DNA from: an uncultured Campylobacter sp.
GTDB taxonomy: Bacteria; Campylobacterota; Campylobacteria; Campylobacterales; Campylobacteraceae
Reading direction: 5' to 3'
NCBI RefSeq assembly: GCF_963526985.1
Contig: NZ_CAURPW010000006.1
Location: forward strand, 62,001-126,000
Length of the DNA stretch: 64,000 nucleotides
This document shows, one piece after another, positions 16,578 through 26,287 of the stretch (positions are counted from its first letter, which is position 1; every line of letters begins with the position of its first letter). The position numbers and the translations under genes were made by a program. The notes below the pieces were generated by a model that was not told the DNA's origin, ran no database searches, and saw only the letters and a program-made list of their open reading frames with translations.

Positions 16578-17175
16578 CAAATTTTATCTCGTTTTTTTCA
16601 TATTTTTTCAGCAATCCGTTTGTACGCCTCTTAAAAATTTTCCATCTAGCTTCGTTTCCATGTTTTTCAAACAAACTTAACGCGTGATGGATCAAAATTT
16701 CTTGTTCGTGCATTATGAGTAAATATTCAAAAAGCCGGTCAATCGCAGCTAGACCGTTTCGCTCCGGCATCAAATCAATCAAATTTCGTTCAGTTTACTG
16801 CGTCAAAAATCTAAATGACGCTCTTAAATCGCTCGTTAAATTTTTGCAAAGCGCTGCCGCGTCGGTACTTTCGTTGATTTCGTAGTAAGCCGTTTTGGAG
16901 CCCACGATAGATGAAATCCTATCTCTAAAATGGCATTCGTATTCTTTGGCTTTTGAGACGGTTTTTACCGGTTGCGGCGTCTATAAACGCGTCCTAAATG
17001 CCGCAGTTTACGTAAAACCTAGTTTCAAATGCGGTATTGCCGCTATTTTTTTGAAATTTACGATCATGGATAAATTCGGGAGTATTTTTGTAGAAATTTA
17101 GCCCGTTTTCGTAAAGCCGTTATCTTTAAACAGCGGCTTTACTTGGGCTATGAGCTCGTCAAATTTTGCTTTCAT
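16558..17175 (-). pseudogene. decayed DUF4304 domain protein gene
   Basis: From an ATG at 17175 the three minus frames together spell a DUF4304-like protein. The first frame gives FDELIAQVKPLFKDNGFTKTG then TAA. A second frame gives NFYKNTPEFIH and then FQKNSGNTAFETRFYVNCGI. A third gives AKEYECHFRDRISSIVGSK and YYEINESTDAAALCKNL. The last frame reaches CAG-TAA-ACT near 16800 and then stays open to 16558 (FEYLLIMHEQEILIHHAL...). The CH.R.RI motif and the NFYK / NFQK pair are what I know of DUF4304. At least two frameshifts and two or more in-frame stops make it non-functional. The 74-residue open stretch at 16558-16782 is its C-terminal remnant, not a separate gene. Confidence 0.75.
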
Positions 17176-17193
17176 CAAATTTGACGACTGCGG

Positions 17194-17760
17194 TTATTTA
17201 TTTGCGCGCTCGATGTATTCGCCGCGGACGGTATCTACGCGGATGACCTCGCCCTCAAGCACGTGGAAAGGTATCTGCACGACCGCGCCGCTCTCAAGCG
17301 TAGCAGGCTTTTTACCGCCCTGGGTGTCGCCCTTGAAATTCGGCGGAGTCTCGACGATCTTTAGCTCGACTACTTGCGGTACTTCTACGCCGATAGCCTT
17401 GCCGTTGTGAAACAAAATCTCAACCATCATGCCGTCTATCATCCATTTTTTTACATCGCCCACGTCCTCGTCGCTGATCGCCACTTGCTCGTAGGTCGCG
17501 GTGTCCATAAACTGACAGAACTCGCCGTCGTCGTAAAGATACTGCATCTCTTTTTCTTCCAAATTCGGCTGATCGCATTTATCGCCCGCATGGAACGTCT
17601 TTTCAAGCACTTTGCCGTCGATAAAAGATTTGATTTTCGCGCGAACGAAAGCCGCGCCCTTGCCCGGTTTTACGTGCTGATACTCGACGACTTTATACGG
17701 AACGCCGTCTAGCTCGATCTTTAGTCCTTTTTTTAGGTCGCCCATCGAATAGGTTGCCAT
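17194..17760 (-). CDS. efp: translation elongation factor P
   Basis: 188 residues from the ATG at 17760 (MATYSMGDLKKG), preceded by CAAGGAGAAAAA. It has the KOW-like domain with the modifiable lysine tip HVKPGKGAAF, followed by two OB domains and the ending VRVDTVRGEYIERANK-like pattern. EF-P relieves ribosome stalling at polyproline runs. Which lysine modification system is used cannot be seen here. Full length and intact. Confidence 0.97.
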   Translation of the reverse strand: MATYSMGDLKKGLKIELDGVPYKVVEYQHVKPGKGAAFVRAKIKSFIDGKVLEKTFHAGDKCDQPNLEEKEMQYLYDDGEFCQFMDTATYEQVAISDEDVGDVKKWMIDGMMVEILFHNGKAIGVEVPQVVELKIVETPPNFKGDTQGGKKPATLESGAVVQIPFHVLEGEVIRVDTVRGEYIERANK

Positions 17761-17865
17761 TTTTTCTCCTTGATTTAAAAATGGTTGATTATATCCAAAA
17801 AAGTTTAAATTTAGCAGGCGGGGCAAACGAATTTCAAACGATTGCCCCGAATTTAGCGAGTAAAT

Positions 17866-18486
17866 TTAATAAACCAAAACATAAACTATCTGCGAGCCGT
17901 GCACGCCCAAAACCGGCACGAGCTCGATATCAGACGTCCTTGAAGGGCCGCAGATGAAAAGGATATTAGTCGGCAACTTTTCGTTTTCTTTTTTTATCTC
18001 GTTTAGGCACGCAGATAGGCTTTTTACCACGTCTTGCTTTCTTAACAGCACTATGCAAAGTCTTGGCGTTAGGCTTAGCAGTCTTGGTTGGCTCTTGCTT
18101 GAAGTTACGCAAAAAACGCCGTGCGAGCTAACGGCTTTGGTTGCTTTGATTATAGAGACGTCGTAGTTAAAAAGCTCTGATTTGAACTCCTCCACGGGTC
18201 TATCAAAGGCGAATTTTACTTCCGCTTCTACCTGCGATACATCGATAGGCAAGTCCGTAGGGTAGATTAAATTTTTAGCGTTTTGTTGCTTTATTATCGC
18301 ATTTATATCGGCGATTAAATTTTGACTTCTTTGTACGAAGGCTTTGTTTTCGGTCGCTCTTGAGATATATTCTTCTACCAGATCTTCGCTCTCGTCGTTG
18401 ATAAAATTTACGACGTCTACGCTCTTAAACTCCTCGTTTATCGGTATATTTTTGATTTTTGATAGGATTTTTTCTCTGCTATTCAT
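17866..18486 (-). CDS. lutC: lactate utilization protein LutC (LUD domain)
   Basis: A 206-residue LUD-domain protein, the last gene of lldP-lutABC. Its start overlaps the lutB end by 8 bp. The C-terminal half (ATKAVSSHGVFCVTSSKSQP, then LFICGPSRTSDIE) matches LutC. With LutA and LutB it forms the iron-sulfur L-lactate dehydrogenase complex that oxidises L-lactate to pyruvate and feeds electrons to the quinone pool. It is equivalent to the C. jejuni lactate cluster Cj0073c-Cj0076c as I recall it. Confidence 0.92.
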   Translation of the reverse strand: MNSREKILSKIKNIPINEEFKSVDVVNFINDESEDLVEEYISRATENKAFVQRSQNLIADINAIIKQQNAKNLIYPTDLPIDVSQVEAEVKFAFDRPVEEFKSELFNYDVSIIKATKAVSSHGVFCVTSSKSQPRLLSLTPRLCIVLLRKQDVVKSLSACLNEIKKENEKLPTNILFICGPSRTSDIELVPVLGVHGSQIVYVLVY

Positions 18487-19909
18487 AGATTACTCCGGGT
18501 ATTTTTTGAACCTCTTTATGAAGGTCGTAGTTAAAGTCCATCAGGTCTTTAAACTCAAGCCACTTGCTAATCACAGGCATACTTTTGCCAAAGCTATGTA
18601 TTAATCCGTTCGTAGCCATCGCGCCTTTTATCGCCGCTCTAAAGGCAAAGCCGCTAGTTTGCACCTTGGCGTAGTTGCTAAATATAAAAGATTCGGCAAA
18701 GTGACTCGGTAAATTTTGCGTCCCGTGCGGAGGGTTTTTACCCTGTCCGGCCTTATCTCTGCGTAGTTTTCTGATGAGATTAGGCAGCGGGATCTTCACC
18801 GGACACACCTCGCCGCATCTGCCGCACATCGAACAAAGAGAAACCACGTCGCCGTGCTTATCCATACCAAATAACCAAGGCGAGATGACCTCTCCGATAG
18901 GACCCGGATATACGGTTTGATAGCTATGGCCGCCGATTTTATCGTAAACGGGGCAGAAATTCATACAGGCTCCGCATCTGATACAGCGTAATGCTTCGTA
19001 GTATTCGGGATTTGTCAGCATATCGGTACGGTGGTTATCAAGCATCACGATATGACACTCGCTAGGGCCGTCTAGCTCGCCGTCCTTTCTCGGGCCGCTT
19101 ATTATGTTGTTATAGTTTGTTATAAACTGCCCCGTAGCCGACGGTATGAGCAAGGTATCAAGCGTCGCTGCGTCTTCAAATCTCTCTACGACCTTTTCTA
19201 TGCCGCAGATATTTATCGTGATATCGGGTATCGTGGTGCACATTCTGCCGTTACCTTCGTTTTCTAGCATCCATATAGCGCCTTCGTTAGCGATAGCGAA
19301 ATTTACGCCGCCAAGCCCCAGCTTTAGCGTCTTAAACCCCTCTCTCATATGCTCTCTTGCGATGGCGTTTAGCTTTTCTGGTTCGCTTTCTTTCGCCGCC
19401 CCTAGCTTTTCGTGGAAAATTTCGCCTATCTCGTAGCGGTTTTTATGGATAGCCGGCACTACGATATGTACCGGCGGCTCGTCTATGAGCTGGATGATTA
19501 GCTCGCCAAGATCGGTCTCCACGGCTTCTAGGCCTTTGTGCTTTAGATAGTGATTTAGATGTATCTCCTCGCTAGCCATCGACTTGCCTTTTAGCACCTT
19601 GCCGATATTTTTTTCTATCATTATCGTGTAGATTATCTCGCAGGCTTCCTCCGGCGTACTAGCCCAATGCACCTTAAAGCCGTTTTTAGTCGCATTTTCT
19701 TCAAATTTAACCAGTAGCTCGTCAAGCTTGCTTAAAGCGTTATTTTTGGCTTTTTTACCGCGCTGCCTTAACTCCTCCCACTCGTTAAAGCGTTTTGCGA
19801 TCAAATTTTTACGGTTGGTTTGCAGCGTATGCATAGCGTTGCTTAAATTTTCCCTTAGCTGCGCGTCGTTTAGCTTTTGCTTTACTATATTTTCGTGCGG
19901 ATTGCTCAT
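18479..19909 (-). CDS. lutB: lactate utilization iron-sulfur protein LutB
   Basis: A 476-residue protein with an N-terminal LUD domain (about 60-290; GLGGVNFAIANEGAIWMLENEGN split over two strands) and two 4Fe-4S motifs, CIRCGACMNFCPVYD and CSMCGRCGEVCPVKIPLP, near residues 310-380. Its start overlaps lutA by 4 bp (ATGA), as expected for translational coupling. It carries electrons inside the LutABC lactate dehydrogenase. Confidence 0.95.
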   Translation of the reverse strand: MSNPHENIVKQKLNDAQLRENLSNAMHTLQTNRKNLIAKRFNEWEELRQRGKKAKNNALSKLDELLVKFEENATKNGFKVHWASTPEEACEIIYTIMIEKNIGKVLKGKSMASEEIHLNHYLKHKGLEAVETDLGELIIQLIDEPPVHIVVPAIHKNRYEIGEIFHEKLGAAKESEPEKLNAIAREHMREGFKTLKLGLGGVNFAIANEGAIWMLENEGNGRMCTTIPDITINICGIEKVVERFEDAATLDTLLIPSATGQFITNYNNIISGPRKDGELDGPSECHIVMLDNHRTDMLTNPEYYEALRCIRCGACMNFCPVYDKIGGHSYQTVYPGPIGEVISPWLFGMDKHGDVVSLCSMCGRCGEVCPVKIPLPNLIRKLRRDKAGQGKNPPHGTQNLPSHFAESFIFSNYAKVQTSGFAFRAAIKGAMATNGLIHSFGKSMPVISKWLEFKDLMDFNYDLHKEVQKIPGVIYE

Positions 19910-20643
19910 ATCGCCGCTCCTTGGATTCTGCTTTGGATGAAATCATATAGATGCACGGCTTTTACGTTCTTACCGTTTCGCTTCATGGTGCCAGCGATAT
20001 TCATCAAGCATCCGCCGTCGCCGCTTACTACGCACTCGCTGCCCGTTTCTTCGATATCTTTTATCTTAGCTAGGGCCATAGCGTTTGAGATTTCGGGTTC
20101 TTTTACGCTAAACGTTCCGCCAAAACCGCAGCACTCCTCTTCGTATTTTAGATTAACCAGTTCGACGTTTTTGAAACGGCGGATCAAATTTTTCGAGCTT
20201 TCTACGCTTTTTGCTACCCTTAAAGCATGGCAGTTGCTATGCCACGTAACCTTTATCGGATCACCCTTATCTTCGTAGCTGACGTTTAAAATTTTATCCA
20301 GATAGACGCTTAACTCAAAAACGCGGGAGCTAAATTCCTTTATAAACTCATACTCCTTATCGCCCTCAAAAAGCTCTAAATAATCATGCATCATCATGCC
20401 AGCGCACGAGCCGCTAGGTACGACGATAGGATAGTCTTTATCAAAAAGCCTAGCGTTATATAAAGCTACTTTTTTAGTCTCTTCAAAATAGCCCGTGTTA
20501 AAAGCCGGCTGCCCGCAACAGGTTTGGTCTTTTTTAAAGACCACCTCGATGCCCTCCCGCTGTAAAAGCGAGATGGCGTTTGAGACGGTTTTACCCATTA
20601 AAGCCGTCCCAAGGCATGTCGAAAACATATAAACTCTTTTCAT
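19906..20643 (-). CDS. lutA: lactate utilization protein LutA (CCG-domain)
   Basis: A 245-residue protein with two CCG domains: the cysteine-rich motifs are QTCCGQPAFNTGY in the first half and EECCGFGGTFSVK in the second. These bind iron-sulfur clusters in the GlpC/HdrB/LutA family. It starts at 20643 after AAAGGAGGAAAA, 11 nt downstream of lldP, and is the first enzyme gene of the operon. Confidence 0.95.
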   Translation of the reverse strand: MKRVYMFSTCLGTALMGKTVSNAISLLQREGIEVVFKKDQTCCGQPAFNTGYFEETKKVALYNARLFDKDYPIVVPSGSCAGMMMHDYLELFEGDKEYEFIKEFSSRVFELSVYLDKILNVSYEDKGDPIKVTWHSNCHALRVAKSVESSKNLIRRFKNVELVNLKYEEECCGFGGTFSVKEPEISNAMALAKIKDIEETGSECVVSGDGGCLMNIAGTMKRNGKNVKAVHLYDFIQSRIQGAAI

Positions 20644-20653
20644 TTTTCCTCCT

Positions 20654-22300
20654 TTAAGGTCTAAAATTCGTAACTACCGGCACGAGCTGCGGAAACAGAT
20701 GTATAACCGCCCACGTGATTAAGCTAGCCAAAACTATAAATAAAAGCGAGTATTTAAGCGTAAATTTAAGCACTTCGCTCTCGCGTCCGGCCATTCCCAC
20801 CGCCGCGCACGCTACGGCGATACTTTGCGGACTAATGATTTTACCCACGACGCCGCCTACGGTGTTTGCCGCCATAAAAATAACGTCGGGTACGCTTAGC
20901 TGATTTGCCGTTACTTGCTGAAGAGTGCCGAAAAGCAAATTCGCGCTAGTAACCGAGCCCGTTAAAAATACGCCCAGCCAACCGATGACGGGCGAGAAAA
21001 AGCCAAACGCGTTGCCCGTGCTTGATAGCGCTAGACCCATAGTCGCGGCTTGACCGCTATATTTAGCAACGTAGGCGTACGCGACGATAAAGCCTATCGT
21101 AACGATGGGAAAAGCCATCTCCTTTGCCGCCTCTTTTGCGGAAGCGACTGCGATTTGGGGTTTTATCTTTAAAATCAGCGTCGTAAGAATCGCGGCTAGC
21201 AATATCGCCGTCCCCGTAGCCCTTAGCGCGTCCCACGTATAAACGGCGCTAATAGCTTGCACGCCCTGCGAGATAGGCGGATTTGACGCGGTTAGATTAT
21301 GCAAGTTCGCGACTTCAAATTTAAACGTAGCAAAATCCACGAGAGATTTAAAACCCGAGCTGTTCCAAACGACTATAGCCGCGATAATGAGGATAAAAGG
21401 AAGCCAAGCTTTAAACGCGTCTTTGGCGCTTAGGCTTACGCCCTCTTTTGCCTCGCTTTGCCCGGTTACTCTAAATACGTCTTTAATCTTCCAAATTCTA
21501 AGCGCCGCCCAAAGCATGACGATGGAGACGATAGCGGCGATTATATTTACTAGCTCAGGGCCTAAAAATTTAGCCGTAGCGTACTGCGCGATAGTGTAGC
21601 TAGCCGCCGCCGTAACAACGTGAGGTAAAACGCCTAAAACCCCTCTAAATCCGCTAACTAAAAACACGAGTAAAAAAGGAAGCGTAAAGGTAATGGGCGG
21701 TAGCATCCTAGCCGTCATCGTAGATATTAGCTGCGCATCGACGTTTACGGTACCGCTAAGCGCCGTAACCGGTATGCCCACGGCTCCAAACGCCGCGCCC
21801 GCCGTGTTTGCTATCATACTAAGTCCGGCCGCGCTTAAAGGTTTTAGCCCAAGCCCCATAAGCAAAGCCGCGCAAATCGCAACCGGCGCGCCAAAACCGA
21901 TGGCTCCTTCTAAAAACGAACCGAAACTAAACGCTATTAAAATCACCTGAATGCGGCAATCTGGGCTAATAGCCGTAATAGAGGCCTTTAGCGTCTCGAA
22001 GTAGCCTGATTTTACGCTAAGTTTATAAAGAAAAATCGCGCACAAAATAATCCAAGCTATCGGCCAAAGCCCGTAGAAAAAACCGTAAGCAAAGCTCATA
22101 AACGCCGTAACCGCGGGCATCTTATAAAATATAATCGCCACGGCAAGGCTGGCTGCGACGGTTAGAAACGCCGCGACGTAGCCTTTTAGCTTAAAAACCG
22201 TCAAGCAGAGCAAAAATACGGCTATGGGTAAAGCCGCCGCAGCCGCGCTGAGCCAAATATTACCCGCGGGATCGTAATTTTGCAAAAACACCTCTTGCAT
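20654..22300 (-). CDS. lldP: L-lactate permease
   Basis: 548 residues from the ATG at 22300 (ribosome site AGGAGGATTTG). The protein has about 12-14 membrane helices and the LctP/LldP family blocks FGSFLEGAIGFGAPVAI and SSTGNAFGFFSPVIGWLGVFLTGS (each split at the helix ends), and an ISPQSIAVACAAVG motif near the C-terminus. It imports lactate with protons and is the promoter-proximal gene of lldP-lutABC. Upstream is an inverted repeat at 22352-22377 that could control the operon. Confidence 0.96.
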   Translation of the reverse strand: MQEVFLQNYDPAGNIWLSAAAAALPIAVFLLCLTVFKLKGYVAAFLTVAASLAVAIIFYKMPAVTAFMSFAYGFFYGLWPIAWIILCAIFLYKLSVKSGYFETLKASITAISPDCRIQVILIAFSFGSFLEGAIGFGAPVAICAALLMGLGLKPLSAAGLSMIANTAGAAFGAVGIPVTALSGTVNVDAQLISTMTARMLPPITFTLPFLLVFLVSGFRGVLGVLPHVVTAAASYTIAQYATAKFLGPELVNIIAAIVSIVMLWAALRIWKIKDVFRVTGQSEAKEGVSLSAKDAFKAWLPFILIIAAIVVWNSSGFKSLVDFATFKFEVANLHNLTASNPPISQGVQAISAVYTWDALRATGTAILLAAILTTLILKIKPQIAVASAKEAAKEMAFPIVTIGFIVAYAYVAKYSGQAATMGLALSSTGNAFGFFSPVIGWLGVFLTGSVTSANLLFGTLQQVTANQLSVPDVIFMAANTVGGVVGKIISPQSIAVACAAVGMAGRESEVLKFTLKYSLLFIVLASLITWAVIHLFPQLVPVVTNFRP

Positions 22301-22351
22301 CAAATCCTCCTAAATTTAAAATCTCGGCGAAATTTTAGTGCGATTTCAAGC

Positions 22352-22377
22352 TTAATGCAAAATAAAAATCACATTAA
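22352..22377 (-). promoter_or_regulatory. inverted repeat in the lldP upstream region
   Basis: TTAATG-N14-CATTAA lies 50-80 bp upstream of the lldP start. In the minus sense an AT-rich candidate -10 (ACTAAAAT) follows it. It is a plausible operator for lactate control, but the regulator is unknown and short AT-rich repeats are common in this genome. Confidence 0.3.
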
Positions 22378-23958
22378 TATTTCGCTTTAAGGTTTGGGAT
22401 TTGCGCCGCAGAAGTTGCGTAAAACGGTAATACGAAAAAAGGCGAATTTGACCGAGATTAATTTGGTTATAAAATTTTACAAGCCGTCTATATTAGGCAT
22501 TTTAGGAGTATAAATGTTACTAAAAGTAGCACATAAACATCCATTAAACAAAAAAGGCGTTTTTTAGAATAAATTATTTACGCGTTATCAATTAAGCAAA
22601 TTTTTGAGTCTTTTACGGCATTTATTTAAATTTAATTATTTTTTTAAGCATTTAGCTAAATTTATAAAAAGATTTTGCGCAAAATCCCAGAAAAATAGTC
22701 GATATGCCGCTTAAGTTTAACGCGTAAAAGCTAAATTTAGACGCGTAAAACGGCTAAAACTCATATAAAATTTCACGAAAACGGCGGTTTTAAAGATTTT
22801 AGAAGGTAAAACCAGTCTTTTACGCTATTTGCCCGCATTTTACTTGCAGCCAAGCGTCCCGCGCTAAAACGGCTTTATTTTTTATGCGCCTTTTTCGGTA
22901 ACGCCGATACTAAGCTTACTAAATTTACGCAAAAGATTCGTTGCGTACCTTAAAAAATTTGTGCTAGAGACCAAAGCGGCAAGAACTCGTGCCCGCACGG
23001 CCACATAATCTTGATACCAAGCTTTACGGCGGCAGCCTACTATCTCGCAAAACAAAAGCGCGCACCCAAAAAGCAAGGGCGGCGGCGACAAAGCGAATAA
23101 ATTTCGCCTTGCTTTACCGAGGCTTATCTCTGCCGAGCAGGCCTAGAATAACGGGGTGTGCTAGGCAAAAATCGGCGCCTTAAGCGCTCACGCAATTGAT
23201 ATGCTTCAGACTTTGGTTTTATCCGTCCTTGCTTAAGCCGTACCGTCAAATTTAAAAAATCGCATCTTTGCGGCGCTCCAAATTCGGCCGGCTATTTAAG
23301 CTTAACAAAAGAGTCGCTTACGGCGGCGCAAAATAAAGCAAAGCCTCATAGACCACGACCGCCGCGCCGATAAAGTCGGTACAGGTTTTGAGGTTTTGAA
23401 AAAATGCTAGAAATTTTATAAATTTACTCCAGATTTTGCGGTTAAATTTACGCCGGCAAGATTCGTGTCCTTGCGGCGCTAGGCAAATAAATAGCATAGC
23501 AAACGGCTTAAATAAGACAGCAAAACAGGGCTTATCTCGCGGGCTTAATGCGCGGCTGATTTGCCGAATATAAGAACTATAAATTCGTATGTCAGGTATT
23601 TATCATTTAAAAGTCGTCTTTAAATTTAAGGCACATAAAGACGGCTTAAATTTGCGAGAGAAAGGAAGCGGCCGGTTTTTCGTAAATTTAGCAAAACAGC
23701 CGAATTTGGACGAAGTTAAATTTGCCCAGGCGATAATCCGCAAATTTACGGCTACGGTACGCATTTCCGGCCAACGGAAACGATGCCAGCGGATAAAGCA
23801 TAAAATCACTAGCCGCAAAGGCGAGTTTAAAAACCCAGTCTATACGTTTTTGACGGATTTTGCGTGACGGAGGCTTGTGCGCTAACCCTGAGCGGGCGAG
23901 GTCTGCGCCGACTAGGATGTTTGCTTATGACTGAAACTGGCACTCTAAGCGATGCTTA
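22378..23958. other. gene-poor spacer of about 1.6 kb
   Basis: No frame here looks like a protein: the longest ones (for example 23589-23867 on plus) are runs of K, F, R and L produced by repeated AAATTT/TTTAAA words. The only neat translation signal is TAGGAGTATAA followed by ATG at 22514, which opens 17 codons (ending at 22567). I see no tRNA, terminator or repeat-element copy. It may be the site of a lost gene. Confidence 0.5.
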
Positions 23959-24180
23959 TTACTCTTTAAATTTAAACTCGCCTTTTTCCTTGCTCTTTTC
24001 AGACTGCGAGTGGATTTCCCTTTTCATCTGCTCGCTTACGCTTGGTTCGTCTTTTTGTATCTTTTGAAATTTCTTTTTTTCGGTCAGAATTTTCTCGAAA
24101 TTTTTCGTAGTTTGCTTTTGTACTTCGCTCTCGCAACCGGCAAATAAAAACAAAATCGGAATAAAAAGTAAAAATTTCAT
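23959..24180 (-). CDS. small highly charged lipoprotein
   Basis: 73 residues from the ATG at 24180, with AAGAAAGG upstream. The lipobox LFAGC gives Cys16 as the lipidated residue. The mature part is almost all K, E, Q and S, with no recognisable domain, and is probably a helical, disordered or coiled-coil tail facing the periplasm. It follows serA on the same strand after about 40 bp. Function unknown. Confidence 0.7.
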   Translation of the reverse strand: MKFLLFIPILFLFAGCESEVQKQTTKNFEKILTEKKKFQKIQKDEPSVSEQMKREIHSQSEKSKEKGEFKFKE

Positions 24181-24223
24181 ATTCAAGCCTTTCTTAAATT
24201 TAAGCCCGGTTTCGGGCTTAAAT

Positions 24224-25801
24224 TTAGATAACTGCGTATTTTGCCCATATACAAACGTCAAGTTCGTTTAGTTTAGCCAGCGTCTCTTTGGTTATCTTTT
24301 CATCGACCAGTACGACCGCAAGCGCCATGCCGTGGTCGTCGCGCCCTAGGCGGAAGTCGGCGATATTTATCTTCTCATCGGCAAGGATAGACGAAATCTT
24401 AGCTATAACGCCCGGAACGTCGTTGTTTTTAAAGATAATCATCTTGCCTTTAGGTTTAAAGTCTGTTTTAAAGCCGTTTATTGTTACGATACGTTGCTGA
24501 TTTTCGCCGAATACCGTTCCGCCGATCGTCACGACATCGCTTTGCGTCGTGATGCGAACGGCGATCTTATTTTTAAAAATACTATCGCCGCCGACGATGC
24601 TTTCGGTTTTTATACCCTTTTCGTCGCATAAAAATTTAGCGTTTACGTAGTTTATGCCGTCGCCTAAACTCTCTTTTAGCGCGCCCACGATGGCAAAGGT
24701 TAGTAAGGAATTCGCGTATTCGCTAATCTGCCCGTGTGTTTCGATACGGACGGCTTTGATAGCGTTTTTGTTGATTTGCGCGGCAAGAAATGCCATCTTG
24801 CTCGTAAGCTCGATATAAGGCTCTACGAAGGGGGGCAGATCCTCGGTCTTTATCGGCAAATTTAACGCGCTAGGATAGCTGATTCCGCGAGCCGCCGAGA
24901 TAGCCTGCTCGGCTGCGGCAATGGCGATGTTTGCTTGAGACTCTAGCGTATTTGCGCCAAGATGCGGCGTGACGCTGACGTTATTTAGCTCAAGTAGCGG
25001 GTGATTAGTAGCGGGCTCTTTTGCAAATACGTCGATACCCGCAAACGCGATCTTGCCGCTTTTTAGGCCGTTATATAGCGCCTCTTCGTTATAAAGACCG
25101 CCGCGAGCGCAGTTTATGAGACGTACCCCGTCCTTCATCTTTGCGATCTCGGCCTCGCCGATCATATCCGTAGTTTCTTTATTTTTAGGCGTATGGATCG
25201 TTATGAAATCGCAAGCTAGAATATCGTCGAAATTTTTAGTATAAACGCCGCCCATATCGGTTACTTTCGACGGATCTATATACGGATCGTAAGCGACGAT
25301 TTTCATACCGAAAGCCGCAGCCCTAGCCGCCACACGCGAGCCGATGTTGCCAAAGCCGATAATGCCTAACGTTTTATTAAAAAGCTCGACGCCGTACCAT
25401 TTTTCGCGTTTCCAAATGCGGTCGATTTTTAGGTCGTTGTGAGCATAGGGAAAAGAGCGAGCCGCCGCTAGCATATGAGCCATCGTTAGCTCCACCGCGG
25501 CGATCGTGTTTGCCGTAGGGACGTTCATCGCGATGATGCCGCGCTTTGAACAGCCGTCGATATCTACGTTATCCACGCCTACGCCCGCGCGCACGAGAGC
25601 TTTTAAATTTTTTGCGGCATTTAAAAACGCCTCGCCGACCTCGGTTGAGCTTCGAGTGATAGCCACGTCAGCCTCGCCTAAGATATCTAAAAGCTTATCC
25701 TTTGGCACGCTTACCGCATCGATTACTTTTATATCCTCTTCGCGATTTAAAATTTCAAAGCCGACTTTGTGTATCGCATCGCACACTATTATGGTTTTCA
25801 T
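24224..25801 (-). CDS. serA: D-3-phosphoglycerate dehydrogenase
   Basis: A 525-residue type I enzyme. The substrate/nucleotide domains include GIIGFGNIGSRVAARA (NAD loop, about 147-162), INCARGGLYNEEAL and the catalytic histidine in VTPHLGANT. An intervening ASB domain and a C-terminal ACT domain (FKNNDVPGVIAKISSILAD) follow. It catalyses the first step of serine synthesis, with serine feedback expected at the ACT domain. The start overlaps the upstream membrane-protein gene by 4 bp, so the two are translationally coupled. Confidence 0.97.
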   Translation of the reverse strand: MKTIIVCDAIHKVGFEILNREEDIKVIDAVSVPKDKLLDILGEADVAITRSSTEVGEAFLNAAKNLKALVRAGVGVDNVDIDGCSKRGIIAMNVPTANTIAAVELTMAHMLAAARSFPYAHNDLKIDRIWKREKWYGVELFNKTLGIIGFGNIGSRVAARAAAFGMKIVAYDPYIDPSKVTDMGGVYTKNFDDILACDFITIHTPKNKETTDMIGEAEIAKMKDGVRLINCARGGLYNEEALYNGLKSGKIAFAGIDVFAKEPATNHPLLELNNVSVTPHLGANTLESQANIAIAAAEQAISAARGISYPSALNLPIKTEDLPPFVEPYIELTSKMAFLAAQINKNAIKAVRIETHGQISEYANSLLTFAIVGALKESLGDGINYVNAKFLCDEKGIKTESIVGGDSIFKNKIAVRITTQSDVVTIGGTVFGENQQRIVTINGFKTDFKPKGKMIIFKNNDVPGVIAKISSILADEKINIADFRLGRDDHGMALAVVLVDEKITKETLAKLNELDVCIWAKYAVI

Positions 25802-26283
25802 AGCTTGATCTCCTTGAAAGTTGAGTGTATATCATACGCCTTAAGTTCTTTTATAATGCGGTTTAAAATACCGCTATCTTGCGTATTTATGTAGATTAAA
25901 TTTTGAGATTTTTCATTTACCACGCTAAAATCTACAGGTATGTTTTTTAGGGTTTGCGTAAGGCAAAACATGGAATAGATGTCGTTTTTATTAATCATTA
26001 GCTGATATGCGCTCTTGGCGACAGCTTTCGATTTGTCTTTAAATTCTATAAATATCTCGTTACTTGCTAAAGCGTAATTTTTCGGAGCCAAATTTGCCAT
26101 TTCGCCGACCCAAGAGGTCTGCCTAACGGTCAAATTTTGCTCCTCGCCGCTTTGCGATATTTTTAGCTCCACGGGCGCAGGTTCTTTTAAATTTACCTCC
26201 GCGTACCTATACAGCAAGGCGCCGCATACGCAGACGAAGATCAGCAAAAAAACCATCACGCCCCAGAGCAGATATCGCTTCAT
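25798..26283 (-). CDS. single-pass membrane protein between rpsA and serA
   Basis: 161 residues with one N-terminal membrane helix (about 5-27) and a periplasmic remainder of mixed alpha/beta type. No family is recognisable by eye. It begins 4 nt after the rpsA stop and overlaps serA by 4 bp, and the same position is occupied by a small hypothetical in C. jejuni (near Cj0892c, from memory). That conservation argues for a real gene, but its role is unknown. Confidence 0.75.
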   Translation of the reverse strand: MKRYLLWGVMVFLLIFVCVCGALLYRYAEVNLKEPAPVELKISQSGEEQNLTVRQTSWVGEMANLAPKNYALASNEIFIEFKDKSKAVAKSAYQLMINKNDIYSMFCLTQTLKNIPVDFSVVNEKSQNLIYINTQDSGILNRIIKELKAYDIHSTFKEIKL

Positions 26284-26287
26284 TTAC

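Noticed and set aside
16895..17101. 68-codon plus frame between selW and efp
   Set aside because: It is the complement of the DUF4304 remnant and has no ribosome site.
23589..23867. Open frame of 92 codons on the plus strand
   Set aside because: Composition is dominated by K, F, R and L from AAATTT-type words, there is no ribosome site, and the opposite strand is equally open.
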